NCBI GenBank assembly: GCA_023429565.1
Contig: JAEZDJ010000058.1
Coordinates: 1 to 62,901 of the forward strand
Origin: Actinomycetes bacterium
GTDB taxonomy: Bacteria > Actinomycetota > Coriobacteriia > Coriobacteriales > Eggerthellaceae
Length of the DNA stretch: 62,901 nt
Reading direction: 5' to 3'
In this document: in pieces, positions 8,918 through 17,889 of the stretch
How positions within the stretch are numbered: position 1 is the stretch's first letter
Layout: every line of letters begins with the position of its first letter
The notes under the pieces: generated by a model
What the model saw: only the letters and a program-made list of their open reading frames with translations
Told to the model about the DNA's origin: nothing
Databases searched by the model: none
Position numbers and translations under genes: made by a program

Positions 8918-9008
8918 TGGCGGAGAGCTGGGGATTCGAACCCCAGATACGCTTGTGGCGTATACTCGCTTAGCAGGCGAGCACCTTCGGCCTCTCGGTC
9001 AGCTCTCC
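8918..9008 (-). tRNA. tRNA-Ser (anticodon GCU)
   Basis: The minus strand has acceptor pairing GGAGAGC/GCTCTCC, discriminator G and an encoded CCA. The anticodon loop CTGCTAA gives GCU. A long variable arm (TATACGCC...GCGTA) marks a class II tRNA. It is the second tRNA-Ser within 3.2 kb on the same strand. Confidence 0.97.
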
Positions 9009-9031
9009 CTATCACAATAGGTGCGAGTAGC

Positions 9032-9037
9032 TATAAT
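9032..9037 (+). promoter_or_regulatory. -10 element (TATAAT) for the DUF2207 gene
   Basis: TATAAT lies 35 bases before the GTG start at 9073. The presumed -35 falls in the divergent tRNA 5' flank and is poor. Confidence 0.4.
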
Positions 9038-9072
9038 AGCGTTACCACCCTCAACTTGCAAGGAGAACAGCC

Positions 9073-11082
9073 GTGCAAACTACGAGTGATCTGCGTATGC
9101 GAACCGCCTTCGGCCGCGTGGCTGCGGCGCGCGTTCTCGTCTTCGCTGCTCTTTTGGCGATCTCGCTGCTTGCTCTCGCCCTGACTCCGGGCGAAGCATC
9201 TGCGAAATCGTATTCCATGCCCAAGGTTGACATCTCCTCGCAGGTTGAGACCGACGGCTCGCTGCATTTCACCGAGCAGCGGACGTTCACCTTCGACGGC
9301 AGCTACTCGGCCCTCTGGTGGACGTTCGAGAACCTGCCCTCTGGATCTGAGTTGAAGGTCAACTCCGTGCGCATGGCCTCCGCCGACGAAGACGGCAACG
9401 CCACGGGCGAGTTCACGACGTTGGACAGTGTCCCCTTTGTTCTGAGCTGGAGGGATTCCGGCGGCCCCGGCACTGATTCCTATTCGGTCGATTCCCCCAA
9501 GAAAACCGCGTATGTGTTCTTCGATGCCACCGATGAGAGCGTCATCATAGAGCTTGACTACACGGTGACGAACGGAGCCCAGGCGTACAAGGACGTCGGC
9601 GAGGTGTACTGGAAATATATCGGTAGCCAATGGGCGGAGCCTTCCGAGAACGTGACCATGACGTTCTCGCTGCCGGTGCCGCAGGGGACAGAGGTCAACG
9701 CGGGCGACAACGTGCGCGCGTGGGGCCACGGCCCCCTCGACGGTTCGGTGAAGGTCAATGCTGACGGCACCATTGTGTACACGGTCCCACACGTGAATGC
9801 GGGCCAATATGCCGAGGCGCGCATCGTCTTTCCCGTGTCGTGGCTGACGAACCTGTCGGCCGAGGCCGCTGCGCTGCACAAAGACGAGACGCGGCTCGAC
9901 ACTGTTCTGAAGGAGGAGCAGACGTGGGCCGACCAGGCGAACCGTGAGCGCATGGCCTCCCTCGCCTTCATCATCGGCTGCGGCGTCGTCTGCGTGGCTG
10001 CCATCGCGTGGGCTCTGTGGTCGTACTTCAGGTTTGGGAAGGAGCATGAGCCCGACTTCAAGGAAGAATACTGGCGCGACGTTCCTCAGGCGGGTGTCCA
10101 TCCTGCCGTCATCGGAAGGCTGTGGCGCTGGGACCGCGAGAGCCAAGACGACTTCACGGCAACCTTGATGCACCTTTCCCATATCGGTGCGCTGCGCATT
10201 GACAAGGGCAGCTATGAGGAGTCGAAGCTGTTCGGCAGCAAGACCGTCGATGACTATTATCTGACGCTGGTGCCCGCCGTTGCTGACACTGTGTCCGACC
10301 CCATCGACCGCGGAGCATTGGACTTGCTGTTCGAAAAGGTGGCTGCGGGCAACGACTCGCTGTGGTTCGGCACCATCCAGAAATACGGCGAGGACAACCC
10401 CGAGGACTTCGTCGAGGCCATGAAGACCTGGCAGGGCACGGTGTCCGCGCAAACCAACCGGTATGATTATTTCGAGGCGAAGGGAAAGCGCTATCAGGGA
10501 TACCTCATCGCGCTCGCGGTGGTCGCCGTGGCGGTGGGAATTGGATCATGGCTGCTGCTGCAAAACTTCATTCCCTTGATATTCACGGTTCCCACCGCCA
10601 TTGCCCTTGCCGTCATAGCCAACTACATGCCCCGTCGCAGCGTCGAGGGGAACAATCTGGTTGCGAAGTGCAAGGCCTTGCGTAACTGGCTGCGCGATTT
10701 CTCTTCGCTTGACGAGCGTCCTCCCACCGATGTGAAGGTGTGGGGCGAATTCATGGTGTATGCCTATCTCTTCGGAATTGCCGAACAGGTGATGAAGTCG
10801 TTGCAGACGCGCGTTCCCGAAGTGTTCCAGGATGAGTCCGCCGTTTACGGTGTCGGATATGTTCCCTGGTGGTTCTGGTATTCGTCCAGCTACGGCGCTC
10901 ACGGCGGAATGATGTCGTCGGGAGCGAGCCTGTTCGACGCCTCGGTTGCCAACACGATGTCGACGGCGCAGGCGGCGATTTCAGGAGCCTCGGGGGATTT
11001 CAGCAGCGGCGGAGGCTTCGGCGGAGGGTTCTCGGGCGGAGGCGGCGGAGGCTTCGGCGGCGGAGGGGGAGGCGCGCGATAG
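9073..11082 (+). CDS. DUF2207 domain membrane protein with Gly-rich tail
   Basis: The 669-residue protein starts at GTG after AAGGAGAACAGCC. It has a signal peptide (residues ~15-45), an extracellular beta-rich DUF2207 domain to ~290, one membrane helix at ~297-320, a cytoplasmic region, and two more helices at ~480-525. It ends with about 25 residues of GGGFGGGFSGG type, the usual tail of this family. Function is unknown. It is commonly linked to LemA, which lies 750 bases upstream. Confidence 0.9.
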   Translation: MQTTSDLRMRTAFGRVAAARVLVFAALLAISLLALALTPGEASAKSYSMPKVDISSQVETDGSLHFTEQRTFTFDGSYSALWWTFENLPSGSELKVNSVRMASADEDGNATGEFTTLDSVPFVLSWRDSGGPGTDSYSVDSPKKTAYVFFDATDESVIIELDYTVTNGAQAYKDVGEVYWKYIGSQWAEPSENVTMTFSLPVPQGTEVNAGDNVRAWGHGPLDGSVKVNADGTIVYTVPHVNAGQYAEARIVFPVSWLTNLSAEAAALHKDETRLDTVLKEEQTWADQANRERMASLAFIIGCGVVCVAAIAWALWSYFRFGKEHEPDFKEEYWRDVPQAGVHPAVIGRLWRWDRESQDDFTATLMHLSHIGALRIDKGSYEESKLFGSKTVDDYYLTLVPAVADTVSDPIDRGALDLLFEKVAAGNDSLWFGTIQKYGEDNPEDFVEAMKTWQGTVSAQTNRYDYFEAKGKRYQGYLIALAVVAVAVGIGSWLLLQNFIPLIFTVPTAIALAVIANYMPRRSVEGNNLVAKCKALRNWLRDFSSLDERPPTDVKVWGEFMVYAYLFGIAEQVMKSLQTRVPEVFQDESAVYGVGYVPWWFWYSSSYGAHGGMMSSGASLFDASVANTMSTAQAAISGASGDFSSGGGFGGGFSGGGGGGFGGGGGGAR

Positions 11083-11193
11083 CGCCCCGTCTCCTGCGGT
11101 TCGGCTTTGCTCTGTGGGGAACAGGTAGGATTCCCGTCGTCAATGACGGAGGCATCCTGCCCATTGCTATAGTGAGAATGAAAAGACGCGATC

Positions 11194-11224
11194 CAGCCCC
11201 TCTTGGCGTGACGTGGAGGGGCTG
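11194..11224 (+). terminator. Hairpin between the DUF2207 and shikimate-kinase-like genes
   Basis: CAGCCCCTC...GAGGGGCTG forms a 9-bp stem with a 13-base loop. There is no U-run, so it could be a weak terminator or a leader hairpin of the next gene (start 11272). A TATAGT hexamer lies just upstream. Confidence 0.4.
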
Positions 11225-11271
11225 AGGCTTGTGATCATTGGGACTGGCAGCATTGTTCGGAAGGATCCATC

Positions 11272-11802
11272 ATGGCTCAAGAGCGCGACAACATCATCTT
11301 GATCGGAATGCCCAGTGCAGGCAAATCAACGCTCGGCATCGTTTTGGCGAAGATCCTCAACTACGACTTCGTCGATGCCGACCTGATCATTCAAAACCAA
11401 TGTGACAAGACGTTGCAGAAGCTCATTGATGCCTGCGGACCCGAAGGATTCATCGAAGTTGAAAACGAGATATTGAGCGACCTGACCGCATCCCGGTCGA
11501 TCATTGCAACAGGCGGTTCGGCGGTGTATTCCGACCAGGCCATGAAGCATCTTTCGGAGATCGGGCGCGTTGTCTACCTGAAGATTTCGTACAATCAGCT
11601 TGTCAGCCGTCTGAGTGACCTGCAGGAGCGCGGCGTGGTGCTCAAGGGGGGAATTGGCATGAGCCTGCGCGAGCTGTATGACGAGCGCAAGCCGCTCTAT
11701 GATCAGTATGCCGAGATCACGGTCGATGTTGACGACCTCTCCATCACCGCTGCCGCCCGCAAGGTCGCCAATGCGATCGAGCGAGAGGATGCCAACGCGT
11801 AA
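11272..11802 (+). CDS. Shikimate-kinase-like P-loop kinase lacking shikimate-binding residues
   Basis: The fold is that of shikimate kinase: Walker A GMPSAGKST, the VDAD motif (substrate Asp), and a C-terminal DERKPLYDQYA. However, where AroK has GEEGFR this protein has GPEGFI. The glycine triplet GGG is GGS, and the lid RPLL is replaced by GVVLKGG. Two of the arginines that hold the shikimate carboxylate are therefore missing. ATP binding looks intact, so it may phosphorylate something else or be a divergent aromatic-pathway enzyme. No other aro genes lie nearby. Length (176) is normal. Confidence 0.8.
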   Translation: MAQERDNIILIGMPSAGKSTLGIVLAKILNYDFVDADLIIQNQCDKTLQKLIDACGPEGFIEVENEILSDLTASRSIIATGGSAVYSDQAMKHLSEIGRVVYLKISYNQLVSRLSDLQERGVVLKGGIGMSLRELYDERKPLYDQYAEITVDVDDLSITAAARKVANAIEREDANA

Positions 11803-11855
11803 GTTCGGTCTTCCTCCGTGCGTCTAGCCGACGCACGCTCCAAGAGCCTTGTCCT

Positions 11856-11899
11856 GAACCGCCTCGCCTTTCTCTTTTGCAAGAAATAGGAGGCGGTTC
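11856..11899. terminator. Possible bidirectional terminator between convergent genes
   Basis: GAACCGCCT and AGGCGGTTC are 9-bp arms with a long 26-base loop, placed between the kinase-like gene and the convergent transpeptidase gene. Confidence 0.35.
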
Positions 11900-12009
11900 G
11901 TTTCGTCTTGGGGCATGAATAGGATGAATTCTGGGCAGGCGCTTGTGTGCCTGTCCAGCCCCGCTTGGGCGTTCCGTCCCTCTGCGTGTGGGAGCGCGGG
12001 GTCGAGCCC

Positions 12010-13473
12010 TTACTCGTGGCACACCACGGCGTCTCCGCCCTTGATGAGGGCGTACAGCTCTGCCGCCTTCGCAGGGGGCAGATTGACGCACCCGTGGCTT
12101 CCGTAGCCTTCCTTGTACTTGGTGCCGCCGAAGCCCGAGGTCTGCCAGTCTGCATCATGCAGGCCGATGGCGCCGCCGACAAAGGGCATCCAGTATTGGA
12201 CGACCGTTTCATATATTTGGGAATTGCCGCTGTAGCCCTTGAGCGTTGACGGGCTTTCGAGGCGGTTCATCCAGTACACGCCATTCGGTGTTTCGTGTTC
12301 CCCGTCCGGAGTGCCGGAGATGATGTCCGATTCCCATATGACGGCTCCCGACTCGTCGTAGAATCGGGCATGCTGCTCGGTCAGGTCGATATCCAGGTAG
12401 CGTGCACTCCAGTCTTGCGCGCCAGCGCCGTTGAAGGCGTCGCCGTGGGTGGTGGTGGGCACGTCGACCGTTTCCGCGCTTCCTGCTGCGACCGCTTCCC
12501 GCACCAGGGACAGGAGCGCATCTTGATCGACTTCCCATCCGTAAATGCCCCCGGAGACGCTGAACACCTTGCCGTCCGGCCGGGTGTAGGTGCGCTGGGT
12601 GCCGACGGTGGTGCAGTCGGCTGCCAGCTTCTCCACCCAGGCGCTCAGCTGTGTGTCATCGGTGGTTGCGTTTGCATCGGCATCGGAGGTGATCCAGGGC
12701 GCGATGGTATCCGCGTCGATCTTTGCCACCTGCTTGCCGCCCATCATGAAGGTGATGTCGGAGGAAACCATGGTGTTGGCGCTTTCCATTGCGGCCTTGA
12801 GGCGCTCGTCGGTGGAGAGCACCGTGGGCTGAGCCAGCTGATCAGCCGTGATCTTTGCCTGTTTGGAGAAGGTCGAGAGGGCTTGGGTTGCCACCTTGGC
12901 CACCGCATTTGCGTCAAGCGCCGTGCCGGTTGACTCCGGCAGCACCACAAACGCCTTCGTGGCCTTGTCGTATGAGATGGATGCATTGGTTGCGGGCGTG
13001 GCCGTCGCGTTGAACTCCTCGACGGCGGCCTGGACGGAGTCGAGGAGGCTTGTGCCGTCGGCGTTGGCAACCAGCTTGGCGGATTCGTCGTGCTGCGTGG
13101 CAAGCTGAAACGGCCAGAGCCAGGGGTTCTGATTGTCCAGCATGTCGGAGACGATGTCGGACGCATTGGCGTTGATGTCCAGGTCGGCGGCCGTCAGGTT
13201 GAAATCAAGCCCCTGGCCGCTCAGAGAGAGCGTGTAGCCCTCCATCGCGTCGGAGACCGCCTGCTCAGCATCGGTCGAAGACATGAGGGACAGGTCAAGG
13301 CTGCCGGCTGTGGTGTTCGGCATGAACCGTCCGGTGAAATAGAGGCTGACGCCAAGGTATATGACCAGCAGCAGGGCCAGCACGCATCCCAGCATGATGC
13401 CGATGCCCTTGGCGGGGCTCGGTTTGCTGTGATCGGCGTGATATCCGTAGGTTGCGCGAGTGTTTTCGTTCAT
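12010..13473 (-). CDS. L,D-transpeptidase (YkuD) with peptidoglycan-binding-like domain
   Basis: The start at 13473 follows GAGG at 8 bases. Residues ~25-48 are a single membrane anchor. A long extracellular region follows with PG_binding_4-type sequence (around GKVFSVSGGIYGWEVD). The C-terminal YkuD domain holds the catalytic motif HGCVNL with its upstream His (GLHDADW). Such enzymes make 3-3 crosslinks in the peptidoglycan. The 487-residue layout matches many actinobacterial and clostridial homologs. The gene stands alone between a convergent and a divergent neighbour. An upstream in-frame ATG at 13677 would add ~68 residues with no signal-like character, so it was not chosen. Confidence 0.92.
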   Translation of the reverse strand: MNENTRATYGYHADHSKPSPAKGIGIMLGCVLALLLVIYLGVSLYFTGRFMPNTTAGSLDLSLMSSTDAEQAVSDAMEGYTLSLSGQGLDFNLTAADLDINANASDIVSDMLDNQNPWLWPFQLATQHDESAKLVANADGTSLLDSVQAAVEEFNATATPATNASISYDKATKAFVVLPESTGTALDANAVAKVATQALSTFSKQAKITADQLAQPTVLSTDERLKAAMESANTMVSSDITFMMGGKQVAKIDADTIAPWITSDADANATTDDTQLSAWVEKLAADCTTVGTQRTYTRPDGKVFSVSGGIYGWEVDQDALLSLVREAVAAGSAETVDVPTTTHGDAFNGAGAQDWSARYLDIDLTEQHARFYDESGAVIWESDIISGTPDGEHETPNGVYWMNRLESPSTLKGYSGNSQIYETVVQYWMPFVGGAIGLHDADWQTSGFGGTKYKEGYGSHGCVNLPPAKAAELYALIKGGDAVVCHE

Positions 13474-13872
13474 GGATACGTCCTCGGGAGGGAGATAGGG
13501 TTCTGCGCCAAGTATAGGCACGAAAGAGGGAAACGAGACGCCGCGACGGAAAAGGGACGAAAATAACGGCAATTGTTCGAAGAAGCTGCACAAAGGCTTG
13601 ACACTTTCAGGAAGTGCGCCAGCTTGCGTCAATTCGAGGGCTCTTGAACAGGAATGTCGTGCCCTGGCAACGAGCACGGCGCGCGCTTTCCGCCGCTCCC
13701 GCTTGAAGGAAGGGGGAAATCACTCCCGAGGGACGATGGAACGGGGGCATTCGTTCTCTGGGCGGGAGGTTTGTGCAAGAGGGAGCGTCTAAAATGGGCA
13801 CACGGGCGGCGGGCAACGTGGTCGTGGACTTGCCGGCCAGCTTTGGCCGAGGGGCTTTGTCAGGAGGGCGCT
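13474..13872. other. 399-base intergenic region, divergent
   Basis: It lies between the transpeptidase and N-acetyltransferase starts and should hold both promoters. I see a TTGACA-like hexamer near 13598 without a matching -10, and a TAAAAT at 13790-13795. No credible ORF or RNA gene is visible. Confidence 0.4.
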
Positions 13873-14703
13873 ATGTATGAAGGGCTGTATGGGCCGATTC
13901 CCTCTGTCCGTGCGTATTGGGAACGGTTGGGCATGGATCAACCGGCATCGCCGCTGACGAAGAATGATTTGGATCAGATGATTTTCGCTCACCAGCTTCG
14001 CATCCCTTTTGAAAATCTGGACGTCTGCGATCTGCATCGCTCTCCCTCGCTCGACATCCGTGACATCTTCGAGAAGATCATCGTTGGCGAGCGCGGAGGC
14101 TACTGCTTCGAGCTCAACGCCTTGTTCGAGGCGTTGCTGAAGAGCTGCGGCGTTGAAACCATGCCCTGTCTGGGCCGCAGCTTGAAGGACAAGGGCTACG
14201 TGTATCCTCTGCTCCATCGAAGCACGGTCGTGACGTTGGGCAAACAGCGCTATCTGGCTGAAGTGGGCTACGGAGGCCCCTCTCCAGCAGCTGCCGTCCC
14301 CCTCGTCGATGGCTTGGACTTCGAGTCACAGGGGCAGGCGTTTCGCATCGAGCTGCACGATTCGTGTTGGTGGCACATCGTGTACAACGGCACCGTCGCC
14401 AAGGATGCGACCGTGGGCGAGTGCGGTGGACGGACTGCCCCGACGCCGGTTTTTGCCATCCTTGATGCGCCGGTGGCTTTGACTGACTTCGTTCCCCTTT
14501 CCTACTATTGCTCGACGCATCCCGATTCCGTGTTCGTGCAGCAGAGGATGGTCAATCGACGCACGGAAGACGGCAGCGTGTCCATAACCGCCGATGCCTT
14601 CACCCGCACGGCTTCCGGCTGCAAGGAGAAGAGGGCGATCGGTTCCGAGGTCGAGTACCGATCCCTTTTGAAAGAGCATTTCGGCATTGTGCTGCCTATG
14701 TGA
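13873..14703 (+). CDS. Arylamine N-acetyltransferase family protein
   Basis: NAT enzymes move acetyl from CoA to arylamines or hydrazines in the cytoplasm. The conserved N-terminus (RIPFENLDV) and the catalytic Cys motif RGGYCFELN are clear. The His would be in HRSTVV. The third triad position, normally Asp in a DVGFG motif, reads AEVGYGG here, so the triad may be Cys-His-Glu, as reported for some Bacillus homologs. The start at 13873 follows AGGAGGGCGCT; the 276-residue length is typical. The gene stands alone, so the natural substrate is not evident. Confidence 0.88.
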   Translation: MYEGLYGPIPSVRAYWERLGMDQPASPLTKNDLDQMIFAHQLRIPFENLDVCDLHRSPSLDIRDIFEKIIVGERGGYCFELNALFEALLKSCGVETMPCLGRSLKDKGYVYPLLHRSTVVTLGKQRYLAEVGYGGPSPAAAVPLVDGLDFESQGQAFRIELHDSCWWHIVYNGTVAKDATVGECGGRTAPTPVFAILDAPVALTDFVPLSYYCSTHPDSVFVQQRMVNRRTEDGSVSITADAFTRTASGCKEKRAIGSEVEYRSLLKEHFGIVLPM

Positions 14704-14939
14704 GGCATAGGGGACGGGACGCTATCGCGGACGAATGCGTCAGCCGCCTCTGCGCCCCAGCATCGCCGGAGCGAGCTTTGCAGCCACGTGCTTCCTGGCA
14801 CGGCATCATCTCCGTTTTCCAGCAAGGACCCTGTCTTTTCGCTATCATGGACGGAGGGTCAATGAAATGAATGGATGCGCCAGACGAGCGAGCCGATGGC
14901 TTGCGTGCTTCGAGATGGTTGGCGGGGAACGGAGAAGGC

Positions 14940-15410
14940 ATGAGGTTCACGGTGGTCGCAGTCGGCAAGCTGAAGGAGCGCTTCTGGACGGAAGCCTGTG
15001 CTGAATACCTCAAACGGCTGCAGCCGTATGCGCACACTGCGGTGAAGGAGGTGGCCGACGTCGATCCGACCCGTGCCGGCGGAGTCGAGGCGGCACGGGA
15101 TAGGGAGGGGACGGCCATTTTGGCATCGGTACCTCCCTCTGCGCACGTGGTGTTGCTGGCCATTGAGGGCAAGGAGCGTTCGAGCGTCGAGCTGTCGAAG
15201 CGCATCGATGCCCTTGCTCTGGACGGAACGAGCGAGTTTGCGTTCGTCATCGGAGGATCTGACGGCGTGAGCGATGCCGTTCGCTCGCGAGCCGACGAGT
15301 TGCTGTCGTTCGGTCCCGTGACCCTTCCCCACAATCTGGCGCGCGTCGTGCTGCTGGAGCAACTGTATCGTTCCCGGAAGATATCTCGAGGCGAACCGTA
15401 CCACAAGTGA
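14940..15410 (+). CDS. rlmH: 23S rRNA (pseudouridine-1915-N3)-methyltransferase
   Basis: RlmH is a SPOUT methyltransferase acting on helix 69 of 23S rRNA in assembled 70S ribosomes. The start MRFTVVAVGKLKE at 14940 follows GGAGAAGGC. The SAM-binding knot (FVIGGSDGVSDAV) and the C-terminal LEQLYRSRKISRGEPYHK, which is nearly invariant, are present. The 156-residue length fits the family. In many bacteria rlmH lies near the replication origin, in line with the parS sites 2-3 kb downstream. Confidence 0.97.
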   Translation: MRFTVVAVGKLKERFWTEACAEYLKRLQPYAHTAVKEVADVDPTRAGGVEAARDREGTAILASVPPSAHVVLLAIEGKERSSVELSKRIDALALDGTSEFAFVIGGSDGVSDAVRSRADELLSFGPVTLPHNLARVVLLEQLYRSRKISRGEPYHK

Positions 15411-15574
15411 CTTTTCTTGCGTGCCCCCCAGGGGTGGGAATGGGTTCTGGCGCGGTTTACACTCGGGGACCCTTTTGTGGGAAGCCCCCGGAAAAGGGCA
15501 TTCGGCTATACTGGGTGGTGTTGCTGGGCGGCGCCGAAGTCGCGCCGAGTCCATTCGATTCGAAAGGCTTTGCC

Positions 15575-16432
15575 ATGCGCTTCATCTCATGGAACGTCAA
15601 CGGCCTGCGTGCCGTGCTGAAGAAGGGCTTCGAGGATATTGTCACCGAGATAGATGCCGACATCGTGGCCTTGCAGGAGACGAAGCTGCAGGAGGGCCAG
15701 GCAACGCTTGATCTGCCACGTTATCGTGAGTATTGGAGCTATGCCGAGAAAAAGGGATATTCGGGCACGGCCGTGTTCTGCAAGGAGCGTCCGTTGCGGG
15801 TGCTGCACGGACTCGGATTTCCCTATCTGGACACCGAAGGGCGCATCCTTGCGCTCGAGTTCGACACGTTTTGGTTCGTCGACGTGTACACGCCGAACTC
15901 ACAGGATGAGCTGGCGCGCATCAACCACCGCATGGAGTGGGACGATGCGTTCCGCGACTTCTGCAAGGGGCTTGAGGAGGGCGTGCTGCCGGCCGGAGTG
16001 CCGGTCCAGCAGCCGGCGCCGGGCGAGGGCCATGTTGCCATTTCCGAGTTGCCGGTGACGCAGCCGGGCGATGCGGCCGATCCGAAGCCGGTCGTCATGT
16101 GCGGCGACTTCAACGTTGCGCACCAGGAGATCGATCTGAAGAATCCCGGGCCGAATCGCGGTCGTGCCGGCTTTTCAGACGAGGAGCGCGGAAAATTCAC
16201 CGACTTGCTGGATGTGGGCTTCACCGACTCGTTCCGTCACGTGCATCCGGACCTCGCCGGGGCCTATTCGTGGTGGAGCTACCGTTTCAAGGCGCGTCAG
16301 ACGAATGCCGGATGGCGCATCGACTACTTTTTGGTCAGCGACGAACTGGTCCCCAAGATTGAGGCCGCATGCATCTATGACGAAGTTTACGGCAGCGACC
16401 ATTGTCCGGTGGGCATCCAGCTGGCGTTGTAG
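15575..16432 (+). CDS. xth: Exodeoxyribonuclease III
   Basis: This is an ExoIII/AP endonuclease of DNA base-excision repair. Motifs in order: MRFISWNVNGLRA (metal-site Asn), ALQETKLQ (metal Glu), VDVYTPNS, CGDFNVAH (catalytic Asp/Asn), a WWSYR segment with GWRIDYFLVS, and the terminal GSDHCPVGI His. The start at 15575 follows GAAAGG. Compared with E. coli ExoIII there is a loop of ~30 residues before the CGDFN motif (around QQPAPGEG). Length is 285 residues. Confidence 0.95.
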   Translation: MRFISWNVNGLRAVLKKGFEDIVTEIDADIVALQETKLQEGQATLDLPRYREYWSYAEKKGYSGTAVFCKERPLRVLHGLGFPYLDTEGRILALEFDTFWFVDVYTPNSQDELARINHRMEWDDAFRDFCKGLEEGVLPAGVPVQQPAPGEGHVAISELPVTQPGDAADPKPVVMCGDFNVAHQEIDLKNPGPNRGRAGFSDEERGKFTDLLDVGFTDSFRHVHPDLAGAYSWWSYRFKARQTNAGWRIDYFLVSDELVPKIEAACIYDEVYGSDHCPVGIQLAL

Positions 16433-16531
16433 CCGACGCGAAGCGGCGATTCCGTGCAGGAGGACGATGCGGAAAGGCGTCGTGGGGGGTCGTGATATGA
16501 TGCTCGCGAACACGGCGATGGGAAGATGGCA

Positions 16532-17101
16532 ATGGACAGAGAGAAAATAGAGGCAGGCGTTCGACTGATTCTCGAGGGCGTGGGTGAGGACCCCGGCCGC
16601 GAGGGACTGGTGAAGACGCCCGAACGTGTCGCAAAGATGTACGAAGAGGTGTTCGCGGGCCTGACGCAGGATCCGGCCGAGCATTTCGAGACCACGTTCG
16701 ACGAGCATCATGAGGAAATGGTGCTGGTTCGGGACATCTCGTTCTATTCCATGTGCGAGCATCATCTGGCGCCGTTTTTCGGAGTTGCCCACGTCGCCTA
16801 CATTCCTGCGCCCGACGGCCGCATCTGCGGCCTTTCGAAGCTTGCCCGACTCGTCGACGTCTTCGCAAAGCGCCCGCAGGTGCAGGAGCGGTTGACGTCC
16901 CAGATTGCCGACACGCTCATCGATGAGCTGCATCCTCAAGGCGTTATCGTGGTGATTGAGGCCGAGCATTTGTGTATGAGCATGCGCGGGGTGAAGAAGC
17001 CGGGAGCTCGGACGATGACAAGTGCCGTGCGGGGTGCGTTCGAGACCAGCCAGGCGACACGCGCCGAGGCGCTGTCGCTCATTTTTGCGCGGAGGGACTA
17101 G
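16532..17101 (+). CDS. folE: GTP cyclohydrolase I
   Basis: FolE opens GTP to dihydroneopterin triphosphate, the first step of folate synthesis. The zinc ligands are readable in MCEHHLAPF and in EAEHLCMSMRG. The catalytic region LSKLARLVDVFAKRPQ is intact. Two ATGs, 16526 and 16532, are possible. GGGAAG is correctly spaced only for the second, so that one is preferred (189 residues). The gene ends immediately before a 420-base non-coding stretch that holds a parS site. Confidence 0.96.
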   Translation: MDREKIEAGVRLILEGVGEDPGREGLVKTPERVAKMYEEVFAGLTQDPAEHFETTFDEHHEEMVLVRDISFYSMCEHHLAPFFGVAHVAYIPAPDGRICGLSKLARLVDVFAKRPQVQERLTSQIADTLIDELHPQGVIVVIEAEHLCMSMRGVKKPGARTMTSAVRGAFETSQATRAEALSLIFARRD

Positions 17102-17524
17102 GGCGGCTGCAGCGGTCGTTCTGCGGGGACGGACCGGACGACGCTCGCCAGCGCTCGAATCGAGAAAAGGGCTCTGTTGCGGGGTGCGTGTGCGTGGCGT
17201 GCCTTGGCGTCGCTGGCGTCGTTGGGAAGAACGCGATGCGGGCATCGGCGTCGTGCCGTTGGCCAGCGTTCGCGTCGGACATCGGACATCGCGTCGCCGT
17301 TGCTGACTGTTGTTGCTGCCCCAAGTTTTTGAAGATGTTTCACGTGAAACATCCGTACGGTTTGAGGGAAGAGAAGGTGTTCGCGGCCTCCGTTGCAAGA
17401 CGATTTCTGCCAGGAGGCACCCAGCAAAGGCGCGTCGGGCAAAATCGCTGACGCAAATCGCGGGTCAGCGTGTAAAAATATACCACATGAAAAAATGGGC
17501 ACGACAGTATGAAAGGGCCATGAT
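17102..17524. other. 423-base non-coding region holding parS
   Basis: No credible ORF is present. A perfect parS lies at 17336-17351. A promoter for the ACT-domain gene probably lies near TAAAAATATACC (from 17473). Confidence 0.5.
17336..17351. promoter_or_regulatory. parS: parS site (ParB/Spo0J binding), copy 1
   Basis: TGTTTCACGTGAAACA is a perfect 16-bp palindrome identical to the bacterial parS consensus. ParB loads here to form the origin-proximal partition complex. Such sites cluster around oriC, so this part of the chromosome is probably near the origin. Confidence 0.92.
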
Positions 17525-17794
17525 ATGAAATGCGTAATCTCGGTGCTCGGAAAAGACCGAAGCGGCATTGTCGCCGCCATCTCGACGGAGCTTGCTGACT
17601 GCGGGGCGAACATCGACGACATCAGCCAGACCATCTTGGACGACATCTTCTCCATGACAATGCTGACGACGCTCAACCCTGACGTTGCGGATTTCAACAC
17701 CGTTCAAGAGCGTTTGGAAAAGGTGGGCCAGGATCTTGGCGTGCAGGTGATCATCCAGCGTGAGGATGTTTTTCAATATATGTACAAAATCTAG
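17525..17794 (+). CDS. ACT domain protein (UPF0237 family)
   Basis: This 89-residue protein is almost entirely one ACT domain, beginning MKCVISVLGKDRSGIVAAIS and containing NIDDISQTILDD. Stand-alone ACT proteins of this family bind small ligands such as amino acids. They often precede a UPF0210 (PFL) gene, which is absent here. The next gene is an NrdD-tail-like protein 95 bases on. The exact ligand is unknown. Confidence 0.9.
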   Translation: MKCVISVLGKDRSGIVAAISTELADCGANIDDISQTILDDIFSMTMLTTLNPDVADFNTVQERLEKVGQDLGVQVIIQREDVFQYMYKI

Positions 17795-17889
17795 TAACGT
17801 TCCCCAAAATCTTGTGGGTCATGGTGAAATCCTGTGATAGGATGGCCTTGTTGTAAATGATACTAAAAATATAGCAAAAGGAGTCCACC

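Noticed and set aside
9031..10452. Long minus-strand open frame opposite the DUF2207 gene
   Set aside because: It has no family motif, is rich in Arg/His/Gly as expected of the antisense of a GC-rich gene, and lies wholly inside a well-supported plus-strand gene.
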